The notes: a model not told the origin generated them from the sequence alone. A DNA stretch of 64,000 nt from Sedimenticola sp. (GCA_026992075.1 JALXAM010000009.1:62001-126000); one strand, 5' to 3'. Counted from the stretch's first letter, positions 51,756 through 60,855 are shown. Program-made: numbers and translations.

Positions 51756-53072
51756 ATGAGCGATCCCTTCGTCGATTGGTTCCGCAGCGCCTCACCCTAC
51801 ATCCATGCGCACCGCGGCAGCACCGTGGTGCTGGCCTTCGGCGGCGAGCTGGTGGAGGACGCCGCCTTTGCCGGTTTCGTGCACGATCTGGCCCTGTTGC
51901 ACGGGCTCGGCATCCACTTGGTACTGGTGCACGGCAGCCGACCGCAGATCGAACGGCGGCTGCGCCAGCGTGGGGCCGGGATGCAGGTGGTGAATGGCAT
52001 GCGGGTCACCGACGAGGAGGCCCTGGCCTGTGTCAAGGAGGCGGCCGGCACCGTGCGGGTGGAGATCGAGGCGCTGCTCTCCATGGGGCTGGCCAACTCC
52101 CCCATGTCCGGCGCCCGCATCGAGGTGGATTCGGGCAATTTCGTCACCGCCCGCCCCTTGGGGATCATCGACGGGGTGGACTACCTCCACACCGGCGAGG
52201 TCCGCCGCATCAACGCCGCCGCCATCCGCAACCGGCTGGAGAACGGCGCCATGGTGCTGGTGCCGCCCCTGGGCTACTCCCCCACCGGCGAGGTGTTCAA
52301 CCTGAACGCCGCCGACGTGGCCGCCGAGACCGCCATCGCGCTACAGGCGGAAAAGCTCATCTTTCTCACCGATGAGCCGCTGCGCGACAGCCGGCGCCGT
52401 CTCATCAGCAGCCTGCTGCCGGCGGAGGCGGAACAGCTGCAGGCGCGCCGCAAGCGCCTGCCGGAACAAATGCAGCGGGTGCTGCGCAATGCCGTGCGCG
52501 CCGCGCGCAACGGGGTCAAGCGCACCCACATCCTGCCGCGACGGGTGGACGGGGTGTTGCTGCGGGAACTCTTCACCCGCGACGGTTGTGGCACCCTGAT
52601 CTCCCGCGAGCAGTGGGAGACCATCCGTCGTGCCACCATCGAGGATGTGGGCGGCATCCTGGAGCTCATCGAGCCGCTGGAGGAGGCGGGCGTGCTGGTG
52701 CGCCGCTCGCGGGAGCGCATCGAGACCGAGATCGACCGCTTCACCGTCATCGAGCGGGACGGCACCATCATCGCCTGCGCCGCCCTCTACCCATTCCCGG
52801 AGGCGCGCATGGCGGAACTGGCCTGCCTGGCGGTGCATCCCGATTATCGCAATCAGGGGCGCGGCGACCAGCTGCTGGAACATCTGGAGCAGGAGGCACG
52901 CCAAGCCGGCATCGAGGCGCTCTTCGTCCTCACCACCCGCACCGCCCACTGGTTCCGGGAACGGGGATTCCAGCCGGCGGAGCTGTCGCGGCTGCCCGGA
53001 CGGCGCAAGGACCTTTACAACTGGCAGCGGCGCTCCCGCCTTTTCATCAAGCCGCTGGAGCCCGGCAGGTGA
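51756..53072 (+). CDS. argA: ArgA, N-acetylglutamate synthase
   Basis: ArgA transfers acetyl from acetyl-CoA to glutamate, the first step of arginine synthesis. The 438 residues have an amino-acid-kinase-like N-terminal domain (VLAFGGELVEDAAFAGFVHD and LVLVHGSRPQIERRL), which carries arginine feedback control. A C-terminal GNAT acetyltransferase domain (about 285-438) has TIEDVGGILELIEPLEEAGV, LAVHPDYRNQGRGDQLLEHL and WFRERGF. This is the classic E. coli/Pseudomonas form and matches the use of ArgE. The stop overlaps the next gene (GTGA). Confidence 0.95.
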   Translation: MSDPFVDWFRSASPYIHAHRGSTVVLAFGGELVEDAAFAGFVHDLALLHGLGIHLVLVHGSRPQIERRLRQRGAGMQVVNGMRVTDEEALACVKEAAGTVRVEIEALLSMGLANSPMSGARIEVDSGNFVTARPLGIIDGVDYLHTGEVRRINAAAIRNRLENGAMVLVPPLGYSPTGEVFNLNAADVAAETAIALQAEKLIFLTDEPLRDSRRRLISSLLPAEAEQLQARRKRLPEQMQRVLRNAVRAARNGVKRTHILPRRVDGVLLRELFTRDGCGTLISREQWETIRRATIEDVGGILELIEPLEEAGVLVRRSRERIETEIDRFTVIERDGTIIACAALYPFPEARMAELACLAVHPDYRNQGRGDQLLEHLEQEARQAGIEALFVLTTRTAHWFRERGFQPAELSRLPGRRKDLYNWQRRSRLFIKPLEPGR

Positions 53073-53767
53073 ACCTGCCCCTCTGGCTGCAGATCGGCGC
53101 CAACCTGCTGGCGCTGGGGTTGGCCCTGGCGCTGGGCTGGTCGCCAGCGCTCATTCTGCTGCTCTACTGGGCGGAGAACGTGGTGGTCGCCTTCTGGCAG
53201 CTGCCCCGCATCCTGCTGGCGCGGGGCGACCAGGGGCTGGTACCCGCCGGGCTGCTCAGCCGCGGACTGCGCAACATGGGACAACTGCCTCCGGACGTGG
53301 CGGAGAAACTGGGCCGCCGCGCGGCGCAGGAGCTGGGCCGACAGCTGCCGCGGATCTCCGCCCTGCCGGTGGCGCTCTTCTTCCTGGTCCACTATGGCCT
53401 CTTCACCTTCGTCCATGGCCAGTTCGTGTTCCACCTCTTCCTGCACCAGGAGATGACGCTGGAGAACCTGGAGCGGCTGCTGGGCACCGGCGGCATGGCG
53501 CTCGCCCTGGCGGGGCTGATGATCAGCCATGGCATGGCTTTCTTCGAGGATCTGGCCAGCGGTCGCCTGGCCACCGCCAGCCCCGGCAAGGTGATGAGCG
53601 AACCCTACCACCGCATCGTGGTGCTGCACCTGGTGGTGCTGGGCAGCGGCTTCCTGCTCACCTTCCTGCCGGCGCCCCAGCTAGGAGTGGTGCTGCTGGC
53701 GCTGATCAAGACCGGCATGGATCTACACCTGGCCCGAAAGGCCGCCCTGTCCGTCAAGGAGAGTTGA
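53069..53767 (+). CDS. DUF6498-like integral membrane protein
   Basis: A 232-residue membrane protein with about six helices (for example LQIGANLLALGLALALGW, ALPVALFFLVHYGLFTFVHG, and IVVLHLVVLGSGFLLTFLP). The pattern LLLYWAENVVVAFWQLPRIL and the FLVHYGLFTFVHGQFVF block recall the DUF6498 family of unknown function. It starts with GTG overlapping the argA stop and is 4 bases upstream of the transporter gene, so the three are co-transcribed. Function not known. Confidence 0.78.
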   Translation: MNLPLWLQIGANLLALGLALALGWSPALILLLYWAENVVVAFWQLPRILLARGDQGLVPAGLLSRGLRNMGQLPPDVAEKLGRRAAQELGRQLPRISALPVALFFLVHYGLFTFVHGQFVFHLFLHQEMTLENLERLLGTGGMALALAGLMISHGMAFFEDLASGRLATASPGKVMSEPYHRIVVLHLVVLGSGFLLTFLPAPQLGVVLLALIKTGMDLHLARKAALSVKES

Positions 53768-53771
53768 TCGC

Positions 53772-54881
53772 ATGGCCCACGCCTCCCGCAAGGCGGTGCT
53801 CACCGCCATCGCCTCCAATTTCACCGTCACCGTGATCAAGTTCATCGCCGGCGCCGGCAGCGGTTCCGCCTCCATGATCAACGAAGCGGTGCACAGCCTC
53901 ATGGACACCCTCAACCAGGGTTTCCTCTTTCTCGGCCTGCGCGAATCGGAAAAACCGGCGGATCAGCTCTATGCCTTCGGCCACGGTCAGAAGAAGTACC
54001 TGTGGAACCTCTGGTCCGCCATCGGCCTCTTCTCCATCGGCGCCGGTCTGGGCCTGGCCCACGCCTGGCACAGCTGGGAGGGGCTGGGGCAGAGCCACTT
54101 GGTGGAGGAGGTCACCCTGCTGGGATTCACCCTCTCCGCCCTCTGGCTCAACCTGGGGGTGCTGGCGGCCGCCTTCCTGCTGGAGGGTTTCTCTTTCGTG
54201 GTAGCCGCGCGGGAGTTCCTGCGCCGCATGCGGGCGGAAGGACAACGAAATCCGTTCGCCTACCTGCTGGAGGCGGATGACCCTACTCTGGTGGCGGTGG
54301 TGCTGGAGGACTCCGCCGCCATGCTGGGACTGACGCTGGCGGCCCTGGGCATCCTGCTCACCGCCTTCACGGGCCACGCCGAGTACGACATCCTCTTCTC
54401 CGCCCTCATCGCCCTCATGCTCGGCGGTATCGCCTTCTACCTGGGTTTCGTCAACATGCGCTTCCTCACCGACATCCGTGACACCGAGGCCGAGGAGGTG
54501 TTCCGCGAGGTGGTGGAGGCGCACCCGGAGGTGGAGCGCTACCACGACCTGCGCTCGGTCATCATCGACGAGAACCACACGGTACTGGTGGCGGAGATCG
54601 AGCTGCGCGAGGAGGCGATGGTGGCTGGCCTGTACGAGCGCATCCAGATGCGTTGCGAAACCATCCTGGACCAGCTCACCGGCAAACGGGCCCAGGACAC
54701 CCGCTACCAGCAGTGGGCCTCGGCACGGGCTTCGGTGGAAGCTGTGATCGCCCGCACCGAGGAGATCATAGACGAGCTGGAAAACTGCATTCGCGAACGC
54801 CTGCCACGGGTGCGCCACATCACCCTGGAGGTGGAAGGGGTGGCCCGGAGCCAGCCGGATGACGAAGATCATGTCCACTGA
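53772..54881 (+). CDS. Cation diffusion facilitator family transporter
   Basis: The 369-residue protein has an N-terminal transporter domain with about six helices. It contains NEAVHSLMDTLNQGFLFLGL (a HxxxD metal site) and YAFGHGQKKYLWNLWSAIG. A second site, VLEDSAAMLGLTLAALGILL, carries another HxxxD-like motif in which Asp is kept and His is replaced by Glu. The cytoplasmic C-terminal domain (about 230-300) has EVERYHDLRSVIIDENHTVL. The substrate (zinc, manganese or iron) cannot be told by eye. The stop region overlaps dusA. Confidence 0.88.
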   Translation: MAHASRKAVLTAIASNFTVTVIKFIAGAGSGSASMINEAVHSLMDTLNQGFLFLGLRESEKPADQLYAFGHGQKKYLWNLWSAIGLFSIGAGLGLAHAWHSWEGLGQSHLVEEVTLLGFTLSALWLNLGVLAAAFLLEGFSFVVAAREFLRRMRAEGQRNPFAYLLEADDPTLVAVVLEDSAAMLGLTLAALGILLTAFTGHAEYDILFSALIALMLGGIAFYLGFVNMRFLTDIRDTEAEEVFREVVEAHPEVERYHDLRSVIIDENHTVLVAEIELREEAMVAGLYERIQMRCETILDQLTGKRAQDTRYQQWASARASVEAVIARTEEIIDELENCIRERLPRVRHITLEVEGVARSQPDDEDHVH

Positions 54882-55905
54882 TTCCAGGGACGGGGGGCGC
54901 GCTACCCCCTTCTCCCACCGCCTGTGCCTGGCCCCCATGCTGGACTGGACCGACCGCTGGTTCCGTTATCTGGTGCGATCGATCTCCCGCCGCACCCTGC
55001 TCTACACCGAGATGGTGACCACCGGCGCCCTGCTGCATGGCGACCGGGCACGTCACCTCGATTTCTTCGAGGAGGAACACCCGGTTGCGCTGCAGCTCGG
55101 CGGCAGCGAGCCGGAAGCCCTGGCCCGCTGTGCCGCCCTGGGCGAGGAATGGGGCTACGACGAGATCAACCTCAACCTCGGCTGCCCCTCCGACCGGGTG
55201 CAGTCGGGGCGTTTCGGCGCCTGCCTGATGGCCGACCCAGGGCTGGTGGCCGAGTGCATCACCGCCATGCGGGAGTCCACCCACCTGCCGGTGACCGCCA
55301 AGCACCGTATCGGTATCGATCACCGGGACAGTTACGCAGAGCTGGCCCATTTCGTGGAGACCCTGGCCGGCGCCGGCTGCCGCACCTTCATCGTGCATGC
55401 GCGCAAGGCCTGGCTGCAGGGGCTCAGCCCCAAGAAGAATCGCGAGGTGCCCCCGTTGCGCTACGAGCTGGTGTACCGGCTGAAGTCGGACTTTCCGCAC
55501 CTGGAGATCGTCATCAACGGCGGCATCCTGAACCTGGAACAGGCCGAGGCACAGCTGCAGCGGGTGGACGGGGTGATGATGGGCAGGGCCGTCTATCACG
55601 ACCCCTGGCTGCTGGCCGAGGCCGACCGGCGCCTGTTCGGCGAATCCTGGCACCCCGGCACCCCCCACCAGGTGGTGCGGCGATTGCTGCCGCTGGTGGA
55701 GCGGGAATGCCGGCGGGGAGTGCCCCTGAAACGCATCGCCCGCCACCTCCTGGGGCTGTTCCACGGACGACCCGGCGCCAAACGCTGGCGCCGTCATCTC
55801 TCGCAACACGCCCATCGGCCCGAGGCGGGACCCGAGGTGCTGGAGCAGGCCCTGGCGCTGGTCCCCGAAACCACCCCCGGCGGCAAAAATCATCCTGAAG
55901 ATTGA
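54859..55905 (+). CDS. dusA: DusA, tRNA-dihydrouridine synthase A
   Basis: DusA reduces uridines 20/20a of tRNA with an FMN cofactor. The 348 residues carry LCLAPMLDWTDRWFRYLVR, the FMN-site INLNLGCPSDRVQSGRFGAC (ending in the catalytic Cys) and VTAKHRIGIDHRDSYAE. The DusA-specific FIVHARKAWLQGLSPKKNRE and INGGILNLEQAEAQLQRVDG follow, then GVMMGRAVYHDPWLLAEADR. The start is ATG 54859 or 54871; both overlap the transporter gene. Confidence 0.95.
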   Translation: MTKIMSTDSRDGGRATPFSHRLCLAPMLDWTDRWFRYLVRSISRRTLLYTEMVTTGALLHGDRARHLDFFEEEHPVALQLGGSEPEALARCAALGEEWGYDEINLNLGCPSDRVQSGRFGACLMADPGLVAECITAMRESTHLPVTAKHRIGIDHRDSYAELAHFVETLAGAGCRTFIVHARKAWLQGLSPKKNREVPPLRYELVYRLKSDFPHLEIVINGGILNLEQAEAQLQRVDGVMMGRAVYHDPWLLAEADRRLFGESWHPGTPHQVVRRLLPLVERECRRGVPLKRIARHLLGLFHGRPGAKRWRRHLSQHAHRPEAGPEVLEQALALVPETTPGGKNHPED

Positions 55906-55972
55906 ATTTCCGCCCACCGCCTCCATTTGTTCCTCGATCCATTCATTCACGGAAACCACGAGAGGTAGCGAC

Positions 55973-56311
55973 ATGGCATTGGAAAAATTGGATTCTGCGC
56001 AGTGGAAAGACTTCTTCGACCGCGTATCCAAGGAATTGACCGGTAAGCTGGTGGAGATCGAGGTGGAGGGACTGGACCTCGGTGACGAGATCGAAGCGGA
56101 ATGGATCCCTTTCACCGGGGTGAGTTACGACCCCAAGGACAACGTGCTGAGCATCTTCTCCAACGAACTGGAACACATGATCCACAAGCCCGAGGAGATC
56201 TGGGTCGATTTCGGGGTCGATGGGCTGCACAGCATGGAGGTGGTGGACAAGGACGGCCACAAGCAGATCGTGGTCCTCAAGGACGAACTGGCGCTGCCGC
56301 CGGCCGACTGA
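55973..56311 (+). CDS. DUF5335-like small protein
   Basis: A 112-residue soluble acidic protein. The segments LDSAQWKDFFDRVSKELTGK, LVEIEVEGLDLGDEIEAEW and WIPFTGVSYDPKDNVLSIFS match the DUF5335 family as remembered; function is unknown. GAGAGGTAG precedes the start. The stop is 3 bases before the phosphoribosyltransferase gene, suggesting co-translation. Confidence 0.8.
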   Translation: MALEKLDSAQWKDFFDRVSKELTGKLVEIEVEGLDLGDEIEAEWIPFTGVSYDPKDNVLSIFSNELEHMIHKPEEIWVDFGVDGLHSMEVVDKDGHKQIVVLKDELALPPAD

Positions 56312-56314
56312 ACC

Positions 56315-56968
56315 ATGTTTGGCGCGCCCTTCGCGGACCGGCGGGAGGCGGGACGCCAGCTGGCCGAAGCGCTTCAGCCGCTGGCGGAGAGCAGTGAGGA
56401 TTTGTTGGTGCTGGCCCTGCCCCGCGGAGGCGTGCCGGTGGCCTACGAGGTGGCCCGAGCGCTGGATGCGGAGCTGGACCTGCTGCTGGTGCGCAAGCTG
56501 GGCACCCCGGGGCAGCCGGAACTGGCCATGGGCGCCATCGCCTCCGGTGGTATCGAAGTGCTCAATCCGAGAGTGATCCAGGGGCTGCGAATTCCCGAAC
56601 ATCTGATCCAGCAGGTGGCCCGGGAGGAATACCGGGAGCTGCAGCGGCGGGAGACCGCCTATCGCGGTGACCGGCCGCCGCCCAAAGTGGAAGGTCGCAC
56701 CGTGATCCTGGTGGACGACGGTCTGGCCACCGGCTCCACCATGAAGGCCGCGGTGGAGGCGGTGAAGAGCCTGCGGCCGGCCCGGGTGGTGGTGGCCGTG
56801 CCGGTGGCCCCGCCCGATACGGTGCGGGAGCTGGAGTCCCAGGTGGATCAGGTGGTGGCGCTGCTCACCCCGGCCAATTTCTCCGCAGTGGGCCAGTGGT
56901 ACCTGGATTTCTCCCAGACCAGCGACGACGAGGTCCGCGAGCTGCTGCGTGCCGCCTGGCATTCTTGA
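56315..56968 (+). CDS. Phosphoribosyltransferase-family protein
   Basis: The 217-residue protein has the type I phosphoribosyltransferase fold signature VILVDDGLATGSTMKAAVEA (PRPP loop, about residues 129-148). The N-terminal block LALPRGGVPVAYEVARALDA, with LDLLLVRKLGTPGQPELAMG, is shared by a family of uncharacterised PRPP-binding proteins in which a dienelactone hydrolase is sometimes fused. No such fusion is present here. The substrate base is unknown. Confidence 0.85.
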   Translation: MFGAPFADRREAGRQLAEALQPLAESSEDLLVLALPRGGVPVAYEVARALDAELDLLLVRKLGTPGQPELAMGAIASGGIEVLNPRVIQGLRIPEHLIQQVAREEYRELQRRETAYRGDRPPPKVEGRTVILVDDGLATGSTMKAAVEAVKSLRPARVVVAVPVAPPDTVRELESQVDQVVALLTPANFSAVGQWYLDFSQTSDDEVRELLRAAWHS

Positions 56969-57063
56969 CCCGAACCCGATCACCAGTCCCTTTTCTGCGA
57001 GCGGAATTTCCGGATGGCAGGGCTGGTAAACTGGTTTGCCAAATTCAATGGAGGAGAAGAATC

Positions 57064-57282
57064 ATGACCGTAGAGCGCATGGTGCTGGCTTTTGCCGGCT
57101 TCGCCATTTTGCTTTCCCTAGCGCTGGGCGTGCCGGAAAGCCCTTTGTTCGTATCCAAATACTGGCTCTGGTTCACCGCCTTCGTGGGCGCCAACCTGCT
57201 GCAAAGCGCCTTCACCGGCTTCTGTCCCTTGGCCATCATCCTGAAGAAGCTGGGAAAGAAGCCGGGGCCGGCCTTCGAGTGA
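57064..57282 (+). CDS. DUF2892-type small membrane protein
   Basis: This 72-residue product has two membrane helices (about residues 5-22 and 30-48, including FTAFVGANLLQSAFTGFCPL). It matches the DUF2892 (YgaP-like inner-membrane) family, with the conserved C-P-L-A motif in TGFCPLAIIL. A strong AATGGAGGAGAAG site sits before the ATG. The Cys of the GFCPL motif is conserved in the family; function unclear. Confidence 0.85.
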   Translation: MTVERMVLAFAGFAILLSLALGVPESPLFVSKYWLWFTAFVGANLLQSAFTGFCPLAIILKKLGKKPGPAFE

Positions 57283-57290
57283 TCCCGCTC

Positions 57291-57350
57291 TCGGGCTGAA
57301 GCCCCACGTACGGGTGGTGGCAGCTTCTTGTCGGGCTTCAGCCCGACAAG
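57291..57350. repeat. REP-like palindromes and possible bidirectional terminator
   Basis: Between convergent genes lie TCGGGCTGAAGCCCCACGTA (57291-57310) and a strong hairpin with arms CTTGTCGGGC (57327-57336) and GCCCGACAAG (57341-57350) around a TTCA loop. Related elements recur at 60015-60074. A long T-run is missing, so transcription termination is possible but not proven. Confidence 0.6.
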
Positions 57351-57383
57351 CCCCCTTTCGCCACCCTGGAGAGCGGCAGCGCC

Positions 57384-58559
57384 CTATTCCACCAAGCGAT
57401 AATCGATGGAGATCCGGTCCCCGGCATAGGGCCGGAACCGGTGGTCGGCGAACGCCTTGTGATCGGGATGATCACGATAGCTGTCGATCACCGCCGGGTG
57501 GCAGAAGCGGATCCGCCAGCAGTAGCGGTATTTCGCCGCATCCTGCGCCGCGATGCCGGTATCCACCGCCTGCACTCCGGGAATGGATGGCAACACCCGC
57601 CGTCCTTCAGCCATCATTTCCCGAACTTCCCTCTCGTCCAGTTTCTCCACGTTGTAGAGAATGATGTGTTCCACTGGCTCCCAGGGCTCGCAATGGGCCA
57701 GCACCGCTTCCGCCTGGCCTGCGCCCCCCCATAAGCGGATGCAGCGCTCCACTTCCTCCGCGATGGCCTGGCGCACACCGGCCACCAGCGCCGTGTAACT
57801 TTTGGCACCGGCGGAGGCATTCCCAACGATGCGCCCACCCGCCGCATCGGCCAAGGCGGTGTAGTAGTTGATCTTGCTCACACCGTTTTCGATCAGGCTG
57901 CGGAACTGTTCATCGGCCAGACCGGTGCCGCCGTGGATCACCAAGGGGATGCCAAGCGCCTGGTCGATCCCGGCCAGTCGCTGGAAATCCAGCCTCGGTT
58001 CGCCCTGCATGCGGCCGTGGACGGTGCCGACGGAGACCGCGAGGAAATCCACTCCACTCTCCGCCACGTAACGCCGGGCATCTTCCACCGAGGTGTAGGC
58101 GATTTCACCAGGATGTCGCTCCGCATCCTCGCCTTCCACGCCGGGTACGTACCCCAGCTCCCCCTCCACCGGCACGCCACAGCCCCGGGCCATCTCCACC
58201 ACCTTGCGGCTGGCGGCGATGTTCTCCTCCAACGGCAGATGGGAGGCATCCACCATCACTCCGTTGCAGCCCAGATTGATGCCCCGAACCGCCGAGGACA
58301 GGCTTTCACCATGGTCGAGATGGATCGCCACCGGCACTGAAGCCCGCCGGGCGCCGGCCACCACCGCCGGCATCACCAGCTCGAAATCGAAATACTCGAA
58401 GTGGGACTCGGCCAGGCTCAGAATCACCGGCGCCCGGCAGTGTCCGGCAGCGTCCAGAATGGCTTCCAGAAAATCCAGACTCACCAGATCGAATGCCCCA
58501 ACGGCATAGCCGTTGGTATGGGCATGCTCCAGCATCTGTTTCATGTTCACCAGCGCCAT
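57384..58559 (-). CDS. Class II fructose-bisphosphate/tagatose-type aldolase fused to Dabb domain
   Basis: The 391 residues consist of a zinc-dependent class II aldolase barrel (about 1-290) and a Dabb (stress-responsive A/B barrel) domain (about 296-391). Aldolase features are YAVGAFDLVSLDFLEAIL, VAIHLDHGESLSSAVRGINL (zinc His), GVMVDASHLPLEENIAAS and VIHGGTGLADEQFRSLIENG with GVSKINYYTAL. The Dabb part begins VEHIILYNVEKLDEREVREM and has YRDHPDHKAFADHRFRPY. The KbaY/GatY-like pattern suggests a sugar-phosphate or related substrate. The fusion is uncommon, and the substrate cannot be assigned. Confidence 0.85.
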   Translation of the reverse strand: MALVNMKQMLEHAHTNGYAVGAFDLVSLDFLEAILDAAGHCRAPVILSLAESHFEYFDFELVMPAVVAGARRASVPVAIHLDHGESLSSAVRGINLGCNGVMVDASHLPLEENIAASRKVVEMARGCGVPVEGELGYVPGVEGEDAERHPGEIAYTSVEDARRYVAESGVDFLAVSVGTVHGRMQGEPRLDFQRLAGIDQALGIPLVIHGGTGLADEQFRSLIENGVSKINYYTALADAAGGRIVGNASAGAKSYTALVAGVRQAIAEEVERCIRLWGGAGQAEAVLAHCEPWEPVEHIILYNVEKLDEREVREMMAEGRRVLPSIPGVQAVDTGIAAQDAAKYRYCWRIRFCHPAVIDSYRDHPDHKAFADHRFRPYAGDRISIDYRLVE

Positions 58560-58657
58560 GGTCCAATCCTCACGGGAATCGACGGATGAAGCCCATTCTG
58601 GCCAAATCCAGCCTTAGAGAAAAATCGATGATTCTTATAATCGTCATTTATAAACGT

Positions 58658-59977
58658 CTATGTTACTGGCACTGCCCGGAGGTCATGCTCGTCTGCACCC
58701 GTGATCTCCACCTCCACGAAATCCCCTGGCTCCAATTCCCATTCCGGCGGAAGGATCACATGGCCGTCGATCTCCGGCGCATCCCCAGGGCCTCGTGCCA
58801 GGATCGCCTCGTCGTTCACTTCGTCCACCAGCACGATCATGCGGCTGCCCACCTTTTGCGCCAGCTTCTCCGCGCTGATGGCCGCCTGGACCTTCATGAA
58901 GCGGACCAGACGCTCCTGCTTCACCTCCTCGGGCACGGCATTGGGGAATTCATTGGCGGCGGCGCCGGCCACCGGTGAATAGGCGAAGGCCCCCACCCGG
59001 TCGAGCCGCGCCTCGCGCAGGAATTCGAGCAGGATTTCGAAATCGGCTTCGGTCTCCCCTGGAAAGCCAACGATGAAGGTGGAGCGCAGCACCAGCTCCG
59101 GGCACGCCTTGCGCCACTGGGCGATGCGGTCGAGCACCTTCTCGGTGGCCGCCGGCCGGCCCATGGCCTTGAGAATGGACTGGCTGCCGTGCTGCAGGGG
59201 CATGTCCAGGTAGGGCAGGATCTTGCCCTCGGCCATCAGCGGAATCAGCCGGTCCACCTGAGGATAGGGATAGACGTAGTGGAGCCGCACCCAGGCCGGC
59301 AGCTCGCCCAGCACCCGGGCCAATGACTCGATGCGGGTCTCCAGCGGCCGGCCCTGCCAGAAATCGGGGCGGTATTTGAGATCCAGGCCGTAGGCGCTGG
59401 TGTCCTGGGAGACCACCAGCAGCTCGCGCACCCCCGACGCCACCAGCCGTTCTGCTTCAGCCGCCACCTCCGACAGCGGCCGGCTCATCAGGTCGCCGCG
59501 CAGGCTCGGAATGATGCAGAAGGTGCAGCGGTGGTTGCACCCCTCGGAGATCTTCAGGTAGGCGTAGTGGCGCGGGGTGAGCTTCACCCCCTGGGGCGGG
59601 ATCAGGCTCGACCAGGGATCGTGGGGCGGCGGCAGCCGGCGGTGCACCAGCGCCATCACCTCCTCGTAGGCGTGGGGGCCGGTGATCCCCAGCACCTGGG
59701 GATAACGCGCCCGGATCTCCTCCTCCCGCGCCCCCAGGCAGCCGGTGACGATCACCGCGCCGTTGGCGTCCAGCGCCTCGCCGATGGCCCCCAGGGACTC
59801 CTCCACCGCGGCGTCGATGAAGCCGCAGGTGTTGACGATCACCAGCGCCGCCTCCTCGTAGCTGGGCACCAGCCGGTAGCCCTCCGCCCTGAGCTGGGTG
59901 AGGATCCGCTCCGAATCCACCAGGTTCTTGGGGCAGCCGAGGCTGACGAAGCCGATGGCGGGCGGGGTCATGGTCAT
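58658..59977 (-). CDS. rimO: RimO, ribosomal protein S12 methylthiotransferase
   Basis: RimO adds a methylthio group to Asp of ribosomal protein S12 using two iron-sulfur clusters and S-adenosylmethionine. The 439 residues have the MTTase N-terminal domain with [20 protein letters not shown]. The radical-SAM motif CNHRCTFC follows (CxxxCxxC). [20 protein letters not shown] is typical of RimO rather than MiaB. A C-terminal TRAM domain ([20 protein letters not shown]) ends the protein. ATG at 59977 or 59971 is possible. Confidence 0.95.
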   Translation of the reverse strand: MTMTPPAIGFVSLGCPKNLVDSERILTQLRAEGYRLVPSYEEAALVIVNTCGFIDAAVEESLGAIGEALDANGAVIVTGCLGAREEEIRARYPQVLGITGPHAYEEVMALVHRRLPPPHDPWSSLIPPQGVKLTPRHYAYLKISEGCNHRCTFCIIPSLRGDLMSRPLSEVAAEAERLVASGVRELLVVSQDTSAYGLDLKYRPDFWQGRPLETRIESLARVLGELPAWVRLHYVYPYPQVDRLIPLMAEGKILPYLDMPLQHGSQSILKAMGRPAATEKVLDRIAQWRKACPELVLRSTFIVGFPGETEADFEILLEFLREARLDRVGAFAYSPVAGAAANEFPNAVPEEVKQERLVRFMKVQAAISAEKLAQKVGSRMIVLVDEVNDEAILARGPGDAPEIDGHVILPPEWELEPGDFVEVEITGADEHDLRAVPVT

Positions 59978-59999
59978 GGGACAGGATGCGTGTTCATGA

Positions 60000-60172
60000 G
60001 GTTACCAGAGGCAGGTCGGATTTCAGCCCGACACAGGAGCCACCATGGATGTCGGACTGAAGTCCGACCTACGGTTACCAGAAAATTCGAATGCAGGAAG
60101 CGCGTCCTCGCGCCGAACGGCAGAGGCATTTTCACCATCGCGGCTTCGCGGCGGGGACGCCGCTCCCACGGG
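60000..60172. repeat. Cluster of REP-like palindromic repeats
   Basis: Between rimO and the toxin gene lie two palindromic units, GTCGGATTTCAGCCCGAC (60015-60032) and GTCGGACTGAAGTCCGACCT (60051-60070), which resemble those at 57291-57350. A 10-base direct repeat GGTTACCAGA (60000-60009 and 60073-60082) brackets them. From 60136 to 60172 runs a different GC-rich element (CATCGCGGCTTCGCGGCGGG, then GACGCCGCTCCCACGGG). It is a familiar gammaproteobacterial intergenic repeat type. No coding sequence is evident here. Confidence 0.65.
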
Positions 60173-60214
60173 ATGTTTTTTCAGGATGCGGGGTGAATCC
60201 AAGGTTCATGAATG

Positions 60215-60595
60215 TCAGCGGATCACCTGGATATCGATGTCGAGACCAAGTGAAGCCCACGCCCGATCCGCGGTCATGACAGGCAGTCCATGCTCCATCG
60301 CCAGTGCCAGGCAAGCACGGTCTGCCAGGGAGAGACCGTGCTTGCGGGTCTGTGCATACAGTCGGGCCGCAATTTCGGCCTGCCCTGCCGTGAAAGGCTC
60401 GAATATCACGCCGATACTGGCAAACTCCTGCTGCATCCCATCTGTATTGGCAGCCCGCTGCAGGGATTTCTGAAGAACCTCGGACCAGTTGATTGCCGAG
60501 ACGCGCGCTCCATCGAGAACCGGAGAGACTTGGTCACCACCTGGCTCTTCATGCAGAAACGCCAGTAGGGCCGAGGCATCCATAACGACACTCAT
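60215..60595 (-). CDS. vapC: VapC-type PIN-domain toxin
   Basis: A 126-residue PIN-domain nuclease. The family acidic residues appear at Asp6 (VVMDASALLAFLHEEPG), Glu39 (NWSEVLQK) and Asp93 (GLSLADRACLALA), with Asp of MTADRAW near 110. Such toxins cleave tRNA or rRNA and are held in check by the preceding antitoxin. Its start overlaps the antitoxin stop by four bases. An intact-looking pair is seen; the target is unknown. Confidence 0.88.
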   Translation of the reverse strand: MSVVMDASALLAFLHEEPGGDQVSPVLDGARVSAINWSEVLQKSLQRAANTDGMQQEFASIGVIFEPFTAGQAEIAARLYAQTRKHGLSLADRACLALAMEHGLPVMTADRAWASLGLDIDIQVIR

Positions 60596-60855
60596 GACCG
60601 TTCGAGTTCGCGCTTCGCCTCCGCCCTGCGCTCGGCAATGAGTTCATCGACCAAGCTCACCTCCCGGGGGATGTGCTTGAACCGCTCCCGCAAACGGCGT
60701 TCCACCGTCTCGCGCCGCTCCAGCACCAGGCTATCCCCCACCTTGCGGGCCACCAGCCGGTCACCGGGCTTGAGCTTCAGCGCCTTGCGCAGCGCAGCGG
60801 GGATCACCACCCGGCCCTGTGCGCCAACATGGACTTCATTGTCTACAGCTGCCAT
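60592..60855 (-). CDS. vapB: VapB/AbrB-type antitoxin
   Basis: An 87-residue protein with an AbrB/MazE swapped-hairpin DNA-binding domain: VHVGAQGRVVIPAALRKALK then LKPGDRLVARKVGDSLVLER. The charged C-terminus (ELIAERRAEAKRELERS) would bind and block the toxin. It precedes and overlaps the PIN-domain gene, the usual antitoxin-first order, and likely represses its own promoter. Confidence 0.88.
   Translation of the reverse strand: MAAVDNEVHVGAQGRVVIPAALRKALKLKPGDRLVARKVGDSLVLERRETVERRLRERFKHIPREVSLVDELIAERRAEAKRELERS

Noticed and set aside
52630..53835. 401-residue open frame overlapping argA and the membrane protein gene
   Set aside because: Composition is that of a shadow frame (Arg/Ala/Ser/Pro runs), and both overlapped genes are clear.
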